Assembly: GCF_015645465.1 (NCBI RefSeq)
Contig: NZ_JADOEL010000001.1
Span: 1-64,000 of the forward strand
Length of the DNA: 64,000 nucleotides
Direction of reading: 5' to 3'
From: Herminiimonas contaminans
GTDB taxonomy: Bacteria; Pseudomonadota; Gammaproteobacteria; Burkholderiales; Burkholderiaceae_D
Shown here: positions 49,494 to 57,930 of the stretch, one piece after another
How the letters are laid out: each line of letters begins with the position of its first letter
Position numbering within the stretch: the stretch's first letter is position 1
Translations under genes and position numbers: made by a program
Notes under the pieces: model-generated
The model's input: the letters and a program-made list of their open reading frames with translations, nothing else
Told to the model about the DNA's origin: nothing
Database searches by the model: none

Positions 49494-50357
49494 TCAAACC
49501 TTCTCCGCCTGACCACGCTTGCGGGTCCAGGCTTGCAATAAATTAATCGTCAACAACATCAGGAACGAAGCTGTCAGCATCACCACCGCAATCGCGGTCG
49601 CACCTGCATAGTCGTACTGCTCCAGCTTGGTCACAATAAATAGTGGGGTAATCTCGGACACCATAGGCATATTGCCGGCGATGAAAATAACGGAACCGTA
49701 TTCGCCGGTTGCACGTGCAAACGCCAGCGCAAAACCGGTCAGCAAGGCTGGCAACACAGTCGGGAAAATCACTTTGGTAAACGTCTGCCAATTGCTCGCA
49801 CCCAGGCTGGCTGCAGCTTCTTCCAGCTCACGTTCCGCGTCTTCCAGGATAGGCTGCACGGTACGCACCACGAAAGGCAAACCAATAAACGTCAGCGCGA
49901 TGATCACACCCAGCGGGGTGAACGCGACCTTGATGCCGATCGCTTCCAGATAGCGACCGATCCAGCCGTTCGGCGAATACAAAGCGGTCAGTGCGATACC
50001 GGCAACCGCAGTCGGCAATGCGAATGGCAAATCGACCATCGCATCAATAATCTTCTTGCCAGGGAATTTGTAACGCACCAGCACCCAGGCCACGATGCCG
50101 CCGAATACGGCATTCAGGAACGCACCTATCAGCGATGCGCCAAAACTCAACTTATAAGAAGCCACCACGCGATCCGAAGTCACCGCAGTCACGAATGCAT
50201 CCCACGTCATCGTGAATGTTTTCAGGAACACGGCCGACAGCGGTATCAGGACGATCAGGCTGAGATAAAAGATCGTGAAGCCAAGCGACAAATTGAATCC
50301 GGGTAAAACCCTGGACGCGGTTTGTTTCCTGACAGGAAGGGCAAGGACGGCTGACAT
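49494..50357 (-). CDS. cysT: Sulfate/thiosulfate ABC permease CysT (CysU)
   Basis: This is a 287-residue inner-membrane permease subunit, partner of CysW. The first helix is [20 protein letters not shown] and the EAA loop is [23 protein letters not shown]. First gene of the cysT-cysW-cysA-cysB unit. The periplasmic sulfate-binding protein gene (sbp or cysP), commonly the first gene in such operons, is absent upstream; the next gene is a tetR. The binding protein must therefore be encoded elsewhere. Confidence 0.93.
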   Translation of the reverse strand: MSAVLALPVRKQTASRVLPGFNLSLGFTIFYLSLIVLIPLSAVFLKTFTMTWDAFVTAVTSDRVVASYKLSFGASLIGAFLNAVFGGIVAWVLVRYKFPGKKIIDAMVDLPFALPTAVAGIALTALYSPNGWIGRYLEAIGIKVAFTPLGVIIALTFIGLPFVVRTVQPILEDAERELEEAAASLGASNWQTFTKVIFPTVLPALLTGFALAFARATGEYGSVIFIAGNMPMVSEITPLFIVTKLEQYDYAGATAIAVVMLTASFLMLLTINLLQAWTRKRGQAEKV

Positions 50358-50599
50358 ATGCTCTCTTATTACAAATATGGCTAACAGGCTGCAATAATTA
50401 CACTTAGACGTTATAAAGAAAACGAATCTTTTTGCATTTTGTTAGAAGAAAAACGTATATAGAAATCAGCGTTCACTATTAATAAGAACGAGTTGGCCCC
50501 ATCCGATTTCAGAAATAAGTGCTTGTAATCATGCACTTAAAAAATATTGCATATAAGGCAACGCATGGCCGAGGCCAATGGTCGCGACATACACAAATA
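50358..50599 (-). promoter_or_regulatory. AT-rich upstream region of cysT, presumed CysB-controlled promoter
   Basis: About 240 gene-free bases precede cysT, strongly AT-rich between 50390 and 50490, as expected for a CysB-type activator region. I see no exact consensus, and CysB sites are degenerate, so binding is inferred only from the gene it precedes. No small ORF or hairpin stands out. Confidence 0.35.
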
Positions 50600-50626
50600 A
50601 AAAAGGGCGATCATTGATCGCCCTTT
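50600..50626 (-). terminator. Intrinsic terminator after tetR
   Basis: AAAAGGGCGATCATTGATCGCCCTTT, a perfect palindromic stem of about 12 bp with A-run and T-run, 40 bases past the tetR stop on its strand. It separates tetR from the cys promoter region. Confidence 0.8.
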
Positions 50627-50666
50627 CCTTATTAAGCCTCGCGGTGATATCACACCAAATGCTGCA

Positions 50667-51290
50667 CTATGACTTCTTCATACTCGCCAGTATCTGCTCA
50701 CACAACTGACAAGCTTCTTCGAGATGCTGCGCCAGATGCACATGCCGGGAATTGGCTTGCCACTCCTCCATCGCGGATCGGAAGGTAGCCACCCATAGCG
50801 TTGCCACCATGCGCAACTCGCTACGACGCTCGGGTTCTGGCCACACCATGATCAGGGTCTGAAGCAGTGCGCGCTCCCACTCTATAAACGATGCATGGAA
50901 ACTCATCCGTAACTTCTCGGTAATGTGCATCAATTCTTCCATCGCGACGATTTCATCGTTCGCATGCCTGGAAAGATGGTCGTTGAATACCCTGCGTATG
51001 AGCTGGAATGGAATCTCATCCCGCGACGCGACAGCGATATCTTCCAGCAACGGTGACCAGCAGCCCCGGTGCCAGGCGACCAGCAGATCTTCCTTGCCCG
51101 CGAAATAAGAAAAGAAAGTACGGCGTGAAATTCCGGCCGCTACCGCGATCGCATCCAGTGTCGTCGCGTGATAGCCATGCTCGACAAACAAGCGCATACC
51201 CGCATCAACTATGCGTAGATAGGTGTCGCGCCGCTTCTGTTCGCGTAATCCGAGCGTTGCCGAGGTATCAGTTTGCTTATTCGTATTCAC
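50667..51290 (-). CDS. TetR-family regulator
   Basis: This is a 207-residue repressor. I choose GTG 51290 because AGGAG lies six bases upstream and because the frame further upstream runs through the operator sequences. The N-terminal helix-turn-helix is LDAIAVAAGISRRTFFSYFAGKEDLLVAW (about 45-72). The C-terminal ligand domain is not related to a well-known group. It faces an NDH-2-like gene across about 190 bases holding two near-identical palindromes, so it most likely represses itself and that gene. The ligand is unknown. Confidence 0.85.
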   Translation of the reverse strand: MNTNKQTDTSATLGLREQKRRDTYLRIVDAGMRLFVEHGYHATTLDAIAVAAGISRRTFFSYFAGKEDLLVAWHRGCWSPLLEDIAVASRDEIPFQLIRRVFNDHLSRHANDEIVAMEELMHITEKLRMSFHASFIEWERALLQTLIMVWPEPERRSELRMVATLWVATFRSAMEEWQANSRHVHLAQHLEEACQLCEQILASMKKS

Positions 51291-51304
51291 CAGGGCTCCT
51301 TGCA

Positions 51305-51345
51305 ATTCTGCACTTAGCGCAATAATATTTGCACTTAGTGCAAAT
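51305..51345. promoter_or_regulatory. Two tandem palindromic operators for the TetR regulator
   Basis: Box 1 at 51327-51345 is ATTTGCACTTAGTGCAAAT, a 19-base palindrome broken only at the centre. Box 2 at about 51307-51325 is TTCTGCACTTAGCGCAATA, a weaker copy with the same core GCACTTAG. Centres are 20 bases apart, about two helical turns, so two dimers could bind side by side. The boxes directly precede the tetR ribosome site and lie 140-180 bases before the divergent oxidoreductase gene. Confidence 0.7.
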
Positions 51346-51482
51346 ATTTTACTCAATTTCACCCGCTTTCCTTCTGTTACCCACACTATTTTTCAGCCGC
51401 TGTTGCGAATTCCACCCGCACGCCATGTTGTAGGAATAGGCAAAAAAGGTAGCAGTGGCCGGGTGTAGCGCAGGAGAGCAAC

Positions 51483-52778
51483 TTGAAGCAAGCAAACATA
51501 GTAGTGGTCGGCGGCGGCATCGCCGGTCTGGAAATCGCGAGTTCATTAGGTCGAAAGTTTAAATCCGGCCATGCAAACTCCCCGCTGATCAGCGTACTTG
51601 ATCGCGATTCAGCACACATCTGGAAACCCATGCTGCATACGATTGCAGCAGGTACGCGCGACATCTCACAACAACAAACTACCTACGCAGCCCAAGCCAG
51701 GGATTGCAGCTTTGCCTATCAACCGGGCGAGTTGAACGGCCTGGATCGCGCCAGCAAACAGATATCCATCGCTGCGCTCTACGCGCCGGACGGACGTTTG
51801 CTCATCCCGGAACGCACGCTTCCCTATGACAAACTGATACTGGCAGTTGGCAGCCAGGCCAATGATTTCGGCACGCCCGGCGTGCAGGAACATTGCTACA
51901 TGATCGACTCCAGAGTACAGGCCGATGCCTTTAATCGCGAAGTGCGCCTGCGTATGTTCCAGTGCCTGGGTCTGGATCAGGAGCTATCGATCGCCATCGT
52001 CGGTGGTGGTGCGACCGGGGTTGAGCTGGCGGCGGAGTTGATTCAACTGGCTGAAATTGCAGAGAGCTACGGCGCCGTCGGCCTCGGATCAAAAATCCAC
52101 ATCACTTTGATACAAAGCGGCCCGCGCTTGCTGGATGCCTTCCCGGAATCGATTTCGCAAGCCGTCAGGGAAAAGCTGGAAGCACTGGGCATCAAGGTAC
52201 TGACCAATACACGTGTGCAGTCTGCATCCGCGGACGGCTTGAACACGGCTGACGGCAACTTCATACCTGCGGCCATGTTGGTATGGGCAGCGGGCGTCAA
52301 GGCGGCTGAAGTAATGAGCCAGCTGGACGGACTGGAGTGCAATCGCAACAACCAGTTGATAGTCAATAATCGTTTGCAAACCACGCTGGATGATTCCATC
52401 TACGCGGTGGGTGATTGCGCCAGCCTGACGCTGCCGGGTGCAACGCGGGCGCTACCGCCAACCGCACAAGTGGCGCACCAGCAGGCCGTTTATCTGATCC
52501 GCCATTTCAGCAAGATACTGAACGAACAAAAATTCCCCGACTTCCGTTACCGTAATCTCGGCGCATTGGTCGCGCTGGGCGAATACGACGCCTATGCTTC
52601 CCTCGGCCAGTTTGGTCTTTTCAAGAACGGTTTTATACGCGGCAAGATTGCGCAATTGAGCCACGCGATGCTGTACCGTAGCCATCAATCCAATTTGCAT
52701 GGATTCTGGCGCGGGAGTCTGCTGTGGATGGTGGACCAGCTGAATAAAAAGGTACGTCCTTCTATCCGACTGGACTAA
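51483..52778 (+). CDS. NADH dehydrogenase-like flavoprotein (NDH-2 type)
   Basis: This is a 431-residue pyridine-nucleotide-disulphide oxidoreductase family protein. It starts at TTG 51483 with AGGAGAG in front. The N-terminal FAD fold is VVVGGGIAGLEIASSLG, the NADH fold is IAIVGGGATGVELAAEL at about 165, and AVGDCASL is the second FAD contact. The C-terminal about 60 residues carry an amphipathic region (YRSHQSNLHGFWRGSLLWMV) likely to attach to the membrane surface, as in type II NADH:quinone oxidoreductases. Electrons would pass from NADH to quinone without proton pumping. It is divergent from tetR and convergent with copD. Confidence 0.85.
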   Translation: MKQANIVVVGGGIAGLEIASSLGRKFKSGHANSPLISVLDRDSAHIWKPMLHTIAAGTRDISQQQTTYAAQARDCSFAYQPGELNGLDRASKQISIAALYAPDGRLLIPERTLPYDKLILAVGSQANDFGTPGVQEHCYMIDSRVQADAFNREVRLRMFQCLGLDQELSIAIVGGGATGVELAAELIQLAEIAESYGAVGLGSKIHITLIQSGPRLLDAFPESISQAVREKLEALGIKVLTNTRVQSASADGLNTADGNFIPAAMLVWAAGVKAAEVMSQLDGLECNRNNQLIVNNRLQTTLDDSIYAVGDCASLTLPGATRALPPTAQVAHQQAVYLIRHFSKILNEQKFPDFRYRNLGALVALGEYDAYASLGQFGLFKNGFIRGKIAQLSHAMLYRSHQSNLHGFWRGSLLWMVDQLNKKVRPSIRLD

Positions 52779-52787
52779 TACCCCAAG

Positions 52788-53720
52788 TTAAACAGGACGT
52801 AGCTGCGTAGGTGACAACACTCCCAGCCACGCTACACAGGCGATCACCAGCACCACCAGCGCGGTCTCCGTCAGCAGGCTTCTGCGCAACAAGCTGACAG
52901 CTTCGTCCTGATTGCCCGCTTGCATCGCCTGCTCCACACGTGGCCCGAGGAAGAAGCGATTCACCGTCGCGAGTGCCAGCATGCCTATGAAGAGTGCCAG
53001 CTTCACAGACAGCAACATGCCGTACTGCGTGGTGATCAAACCTTTGATCGATGGCCCTATGATCAATAGATAATTGGCGATACCTGTGCTCATCAAGGTC
53101 ACCACGATCACGGTGCCGAAACGGGCAAATCCGTTTGCCGTCTTGCTCAGCACTGCGGGCGCATCGGGATGTAATCCGGGATTCATCAGCGCCAGTATCA
53201 CAAAAGAAAACAGCGCGCCGACCCAGGCACCAGCAGCGAACAAATGCGCGATATCTGAAACCAGATGGATCCAGCCTTGCACGCCTTCATTCATTGCAGC
53301 ATGACCTGACCAGGCCAGTGTCGCCAGCGCGAGTGCCGATAATACTGCCAGCAAACCATAACGGAATCGCGTCCCTGACCTCGCCACCACGATGACACAT
53401 GCAAGCAAGGCCACCATGCGCAGCATCCATGCCAACCCCATATTGGTACCAGTGATGACCATACCGACTATATGCATGGACAACTCGCTGTAACTCTCGG
53501 CACCCGACATCGCCTTGGCCATTACCAGCATGGACGCGACCGACAGCATCAGGCTGAGCACAGCGGCGGCCGCTGTGAAGATGGCGTACTGCCTGTCAAA
53601 GTAAGCGAACTTGACTGTTAGCCGTAGCGCATACAGTCCGAATACGGCAATGCCAAACAGCGCTGCCATGCTGACGTAGAGACCAAATCGCAATGCGATA
53701 TTGAGTCCGTCGTCAGCCAT
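52788..53720 (-). CDS. copD: Copper resistance protein CopD
   Basis: This is a 310-residue inner-membrane protein with about eight hydrophobic helices, fitting the CopD/PcoD family that works with CopC in periplasmic copper handling or uptake. The family's conserved histidine-containing helix WIHLVSDIAHLFAAGAWVGALF is present. It is the last gene of copA-copB-copC-copD, three bases after the copC stop. It ends nine bases from the convergent NDH-2-like gene. Confidence 0.88.
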   Translation of the reverse strand: MADDGLNIALRFGLYVSMAALFGIAVFGLYALRLTVKFAYFDRQYAIFTAAAAVLSLMLSVASMLVMAKAMSGAESYSELSMHIVGMVITGTNMGLAWMLRMVALLACVIVVARSGTRFRYGLLAVLSALALATLAWSGHAAMNEGVQGWIHLVSDIAHLFAAGAWVGALFSFVILALMNPGLHPDAPAVLSKTANGFARFGTVIVVTLMSTGIANYLLIIGPSIKGLITTQYGMLLSVKLALFIGMLALATVNRFFLGPRVEQAMQAGNQDEAVSLLRRSLLTETALVVLVIACVAWLGVLSPTQLRPV

Positions 53721-53723
53721 GGC

Positions 53724-54110
53724 TTATTTCACCTGGAAGGAGATGCTGCCTTTGATCGGATGCGTGTCGGCAGAGACTGCGCGCCAGTCGACGCGATAAG
53801 TACCAGCGACCAAAGGCTTAGCCGGTGTGATCACCATAGTCTTGTCATCGCTGCCACCTGCTACACCGGCGCTTATCTTCATCGCACCGTGATCCGCCAT
53901 GCCCGGCATTTCAGTCATGGTGAGTGTGGCACCGGAGAACTTCTTGTTCAGCGTTTCACTGAACTTCAATTCGATAGTTGCAGGCGCTGCACCTTCGGAC
54001 TTGTCAGCCGGAGTGGACGACACCAGTTCCGGATGCGCAAAGGCCGATGCCGCAAAAAACATCGCTGCTGCAGCGAAAGTAATTTTGCTAGAGAGACGGG
54101 AGAAAGACAT
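53724..54110 (-). CDS. copC: Periplasmic copper-binding protein CopC
   Basis: This is a 128-residue exported small beta-sandwich. The signal peptide ends at SAFA, leaving the mature His (HPELVSS) that forms the Cu(II) amino-terminal site. The conserved SADTHPIKGSISF supplies the other His/Asp, and a Met-containing loop (TMTEMPGMADHGAM) may bind Cu(I). Normal family size. Expected to shuttle copper to or from CopD and CopA in the periplasm. Confidence 0.92.
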   Translation of the reverse strand: MSFSRLSSKITFAAAAMFFAASAFAHPELVSSTPADKSEGAAPATIELKFSETLNKKFSGATLTMTEMPGMADHGAMKISAGVAGGSDDKTMVITPAKPLVAGTYRVDWRAVSADTHPIKGSISFQVK

Positions 54111-54147
54111 GAGTATTCCTTTCTTTTAATAGTTAATGAAGCCAGAC

Positions 54148-55158
54148 TTAAAACCAGAAACGCAAACCGGCAACAAAGCGTGTTTTGACTGGCTTGCCGC
54201 CTTCAGCACGTACAAAATCTGCCGTTTCGCCAAAGCTGCCGGCGCGCTCGACACCGATGTAAGGCGCAAATTGACGCGTGAATTCATAGCGCAGACGCAA
54301 GCCCGCAGACGCTTCGGCTAAACCACTGCCGAGCCTGAGTGCCGGATCGCGTTTGCCAAATGCTTGCAGTTCTACTTTGGGTTCGAGTATCAGTTTTTGC
54401 GTGATCAGGAGCTCGTAGCTGGCTTCGACTCGCAATGCGGTACGTCCACCACTACCGATATAGGCCGTGGCATCCACTTCAAACCAGTACGGTGCCAGCC
54501 CCTGGATACCAAACGCAGCCCATTGACGATCCGGGCCTTCGCGACTGGAGTCCAGACGCACACCCGCCTGCACATCCCAGTACGATGCAATTGCACGGCT
54601 CCACAGCAACTCGGTGCGTGATTCCTGGATCCGACGTTTTTCCGCATCGCCTTCGGCCTTGATGACAAAACGGTTGTAAGTGGTGCCGTACCAGCCTTGC
54701 AAGCTGTATGCGGTCGCGTCATTGCCACCGTCGTTAAACCTGCGCTCCAGTTGCTCACCGCGTAGGGATGCAAATGTATGTTCGTCTGCCAGCATCAGAC
54801 GATCAACACCAGGCACCATGTAATCGCCGTCGCCCAGCTTGATGCCATTGGAATAGGCGTGCGGATCACGCGCATCTGCCGGAGCCGAACCACCCTGCAT
54901 TTGCATAGCGCCGTGATCCATCGCAGGCTCGGGTGCAGCACCACCTGACATGTCGTGGCCTGCATGCGGATCGGCCGCTGCCGGCTTTGCTTTCATATCG
55001 TGACCAGCATGTGGATCAGCAGCATCCATTTGCATTGCGCCATGTCCTGCGTGCGGGTCTGTGCTCTGCGCATATGCGGCGACACTGCCGAAGGACGCGC
55101 AGACCAGCACTACGACCTGCAGATTTTTTGCTTTCAATATCATTTGCTTCCCCATCAT
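54148..55158 (-). CDS. copB: Outer-membrane copper resistance protein CopB
   Basis: This is a 336-residue exported protein. After the signal peptide (to about residue 30) there are three spaced DPHAGH repeats (34-39, 48-53 and 63-68), interleaved with MQMDAA, HDMKAK and HDMSGG. This forms a His/Met-rich metal-binding N-terminus of about 65 residues. The rest matches the CopB/PcoB beta-barrel region (YGTTYNRFVIKAEGDAEK; ARLRYEFTRQFAPYIGVER in essence). It starts at ATG 55158, overlapping the copA stop by four bases (ATGA). Probably an outer-membrane barrel with a periplasmic copper-binding tail. Confidence 0.88.
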   Translation of the reverse strand: MMGKQMILKAKNLQVVVLVCASFGSVAAYAQSTDPHAGHGAMQMDAADPHAGHDMKAKPAAADPHAGHDMSGGAAPEPAMDHGAMQMQGGSAPADARDPHAYSNGIKLGDGDYMVPGVDRLMLADEHTFASLRGEQLERRFNDGGNDATAYSLQGWYGTTYNRFVIKAEGDAEKRRIQESRTELLWSRAIASYWDVQAGVRLDSSREGPDRQWAAFGIQGLAPYWFEVDATAYIGSGGRTALRVEASYELLITQKLILEPKVELQAFGKRDPALRLGSGLAEASAGLRLRYEFTRQFAPYIGVERAGSFGETADFVRAEGGKPVKTRFVAGLRFWF

Positions 55159-57041
55159 TTCTCAGACACCACGACCTCGCGGAACATGCCCGCGTCCATG
55201 TGGAACATCAGGTGGCAATGCCAGGCCCAGCGTCCGAGCGCATCGGCCGTCACCAAAAAGCTGATGCGCTGTGCCGGTTGTACCGGCAAGGTGTGGCGAC
55301 GTACGAGGAATTCACCGTCGGGACTTTCCAGGTCGCTCCACATACCGTGCAAATGCATGGGATGCGTCATCATGGTGTCGTTATGCAGGATGACGCGCAG
55401 ACGTTCGCCATAACGAAAATGGATGGGTGTAGAACTACCGAATTCCAGCCCGTCTATCGACCAGCTGTAGCGCTCCATATTGCCAGTCAGGTGCAGCTCA
55501 ACTTCGCGCCCGGGTTCGCGTTTATCTATCGGTCCTGATGGCGTGCGCAAGTCAGCCAGTGTCAACACGCGACGACCATTGTTACGCAAGCCTATGCCCG
55601 GATCATCCAGATTGGTACGCGCCATATCGACGCGCATATCAGTACTCGAACCATACTCGGTGCGTGCGTGCCGCGCGGTCTTGGACGGCACTGCCAGTCC
55701 GGACTTGGCTGACTTGGAGTCGCCATCCATCATGCTCATGCCATCCATGCTCATCATGCCGCCATCATCCATGCCGGACATCGCACTGTGATCCATGTTC
55801 ATGCCGCCCATGCCAGCCATGCCGCTATGGTCCATACCTGCCATGCCACCGTGATTCATGCCGCCATGACCGCCCGAGCCATGCTGCATGTCCCCCATCA
55901 TGTCGCGCATGGTCAGCCATTCAGCCTTGTCCAATGCAGGAACGGGAGCTTGCAGATCTTCGCGTACTGCCAGCGTGCCGCGCGCAAATCCGGTTCTGTC
56001 CATCGATTGCGCAAACAGGGTGTAAGCCTCGTCCTTGGGTTCCACCAGGACGTCTATGGTTTCACCGGGACCGAAGCGGAATTCATCTACCGTCACCGGC
56101 TCAACATCTAGACCATCGACATGCACTACCTTTAACTTCAGGCCGGGTATGCGCACGTCGTAGAAAGTATTACCTGTGCCGTTGATCATGCGCAGACGCA
56201 CGCGTTCGCCCGGACGGAACAAGCCGGTCCAGTTACCGGCGGGTGTGATGCCATTGGTGAGGTAAGTGAGAGTCTTCGAAGACAGGTCCGCCAGGTCAGT
56301 CGGACTCATGCGCATCTCGTTCCACATCTTGCGTTTGTCAAAGGCTGCACCAAATCCATCACGTGCGGCATCGCGGAAGAAGTCGATCACGGTAGGCTGG
56401 TTGTAGTTGTAGTAATCGCCCTGCGACTTCAGTTTGGCGAAGACACGCATAGGATCTTCATCGGTCCAGTCGGACAGCAGCACGACATGATCGCGGTCGG
56501 CGCGTATGGTCTCGGGACCTGCCGGATCGATGATGATGGCGCCATACATGCCAGTCAGTTCCTGCATACCGGAGTGCGAGTGATACCAGTAAGTGCCGCT
56601 TTGCTGGACCTTGAAGCGATAAGTGAAAGTGGTGCCGGCCGGGATACCGGCAAAGCTGATGCCCGGCACGCCATCCATTTGATACGGCAGGATAATGCCG
56701 TGCCAGTGTATAGAGGTGCTTTCTTTCAGCTTATTGTGCACCCGTATGGTGACGGTCTCGCCTTCGCGCCAGCGCAGTGTGGGTGCGGGTAATGAACCAT
56801 TGATGGTGGCCGCCAGACCCGGCTTGCCGGTGAAATTGACTGGTAACTCTTCCACTACCAGGTCAAATTCATTGCCACGCAGTACCGGCGCTGCGCCGCG
56901 ACTCACCTGCTCCCCCCGTGCGACGGCACTCAGGACCGGTACCGACAGGCTGGCCAGCACCCCGCCCGCAGCCAGGCCCTGCACAAACCGTCTGCGGCTC
57001 AAGCCGGCAGAAGGAAGGATGATGGGTAATCGACGTGACAT
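55155..57041 (-). CDS. copA: Multicopper oxidase CopA
   Basis: This is a 628-residue periplasmic multicopper oxidase that oxidises Cu(I) or sequesters copper. The signal is of Tat type, with LSRRRFVQGLAAG early. Copper sites are intact: SIHWHGIILP (about 115), WYHSHSGMQ (about 153), THPMHLHGMW (about 565) and the type 1 loop WAWHCHLMFHMDAGMF near the C-terminus. Between domains lies an extreme Met/His/Gly/Asp-rich stretch of about 60 residues (around 390-445), larger than in many homologues and a likely Cu(I)/Cu(II) store. First gene of copABCD and divergent from copR. Confidence 0.94.
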   Translation of the reverse strand: MSRRLPIILPSAGLSRRRFVQGLAAGGVLASLSVPVLSAVARGEQVSRGAAPVLRGNEFDLVVEELPVNFTGKPGLAATINGSLPAPTLRWREGETVTIRVHNKLKESTSIHWHGIILPYQMDGVPGISFAGIPAGTTFTYRFKVQQSGTYWYHSHSGMQELTGMYGAIIIDPAGPETIRADRDHVVLLSDWTDEDPMRVFAKLKSQGDYYNYNQPTVIDFFRDAARDGFGAAFDKRKMWNEMRMSPTDLADLSSKTLTYLTNGITPAGNWTGLFRPGERVRLRMINGTGNTFYDVRIPGLKLKVVHVDGLDVEPVTVDEFRFGPGETIDVLVEPKDEAYTLFAQSMDRTGFARGTLAVREDLQAPVPALDKAEWLTMRDMMGDMQHGSGGHGGMNHGGMAGMDHSGMAGMGGMNMDHSAMSGMDDGGMMSMDGMSMMDGDSKSAKSGLAVPSKTARHARTEYGSSTDMRVDMARTNLDDPGIGLRNNGRRVLTLADLRTPSGPIDKREPGREVELHLTGNMERYSWSIDGLEFGSSTPIHFRYGERLRVILHNDTMMTHPMHLHGMWSDLESPDGEFLVRRHTLPVQPAQRISFLVTADALGRWAWHCHLMFHMDAGMFREVVVSEK

Positions 57042-57129
57042 GTGTAATTCCTCAATAAATCAAACGGCGGATCAAAAACGCGATGGTAGCTATCCTAGGG
57101 GGCAACGACTGTCAGGGAAATTACCACTT

Positions 57130-57147
57130 CATTACATTCCTGTAATG
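57130..57147. promoter_or_regulatory. Cop box (CopR-binding palindrome)
   Basis: CATTACA-TTCC-TGTAATG is a perfect 7-bp inverted repeat with a 4-base spacer. It matches the ATTACA/TGTAAT half-sites of CopR/CusR/CzcR-type boxes. It is about midway between the divergent starts, 89 bases from copA and 99 from copR, so one site could control both directions. Confidence 0.75.
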
Positions 57148-57245
57148 TTGATGTCATCTTCATGCCGGATTCCATCAAGTAGCCGGTTTGACGTGTAAAA
57201 ATACGCCTGTGCGTCGGCTTAGCCGGACTACCAACAGAGGAAGCA

Positions 57246-57929
57246 ATGAAAATATTGGTCGTGGAAGACGAGAACAAGACTGCGGACTACATCCGGCAAG
57301 GCCTGCGGGAAGCCGGGTTCGTGGTTGATGTGGCACGGAATGGCCTCGACGGTCATCACATGGCCATGAACGAGTCCTACGACCTGGTACTGCTGGATGT
57401 AATGCTGCCCGATGTGGATGGTTGGCATATCGTCAAATCACTGCGCGATGCCGGACACCAGGTGCCGGTACTGTTCCTGACCGCACGTGGCAGCGTCGAT
57501 GACCGCGTCAAAGGACTGGAGCTGGGGGCGGACAGCTACCTGATCAAACCGTTTGCCTTTTCTGAATTGCTGGCACATGTCAGAACCCTGTTACGACGCA
57601 GGAATGTTCCCGCCCAATCAGACCAGTTGCAGATCGCCGACCTGGTGCTCGACCTCGCACGCCGCAAGGCCACGCGCATGGGCCAGCGCATCGTGTTGAC
57701 GAATAAAGAGTTTGCCTTGCTGGAACTGCTGGCACGGCGCCGTGGTGAAGTACTGCCGCGCTCGCTCATCGCGTCGCAAATCTGGGATATGAATTTCGAT
57801 AGCAACACCAATGTCATCGACGTTGCGATACGCCGCCTGCGTGCCAAGATGGACGAACCGTATGAGCCCAAGCTCATCCATACCGTGCGCGGCATGGGCT
57901 ACACCTTAGATATTCCGGATGAGAACTGA
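57246..57929 (+). CDS. copR: Copper-responsive response regulator CopR
   Basis: This is a 227-residue OmpR-type regulator. The receiver has the acidic pair [10 protein letters not shown], the phospho-acceptor Asp in [10 protein letters not shown] (about D51) and the Lys in [11 protein letters not shown]. The C-terminal winged helix begins at about 130 ([32 protein letters not shown]). It resembles CopR/CusR of the heavy-metal regulator group. Ribosome site AGAGGAAGC before ATG 57246. copS follows at once. Confidence 0.94.
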   Translation: MKILVVEDENKTADYIRQGLREAGFVVDVARNGLDGHHMAMNESYDLVLLDVMLPDVDGWHIVKSLRDAGHQVPVLFLTARGSVDDRVKGLELGADSYLIKPFAFSELLAHVRTLLRRRNVPAQSDQLQIADLVLDLARRKATRMGQRIVLTNKEFALLELLARRRGEVLPRSLIASQIWDMNFDSNTNVIDVAIRRLRAKMDEPYEPKLIHTVRGMGYTLDIPDEN

Positions 57930-57930
57930 T

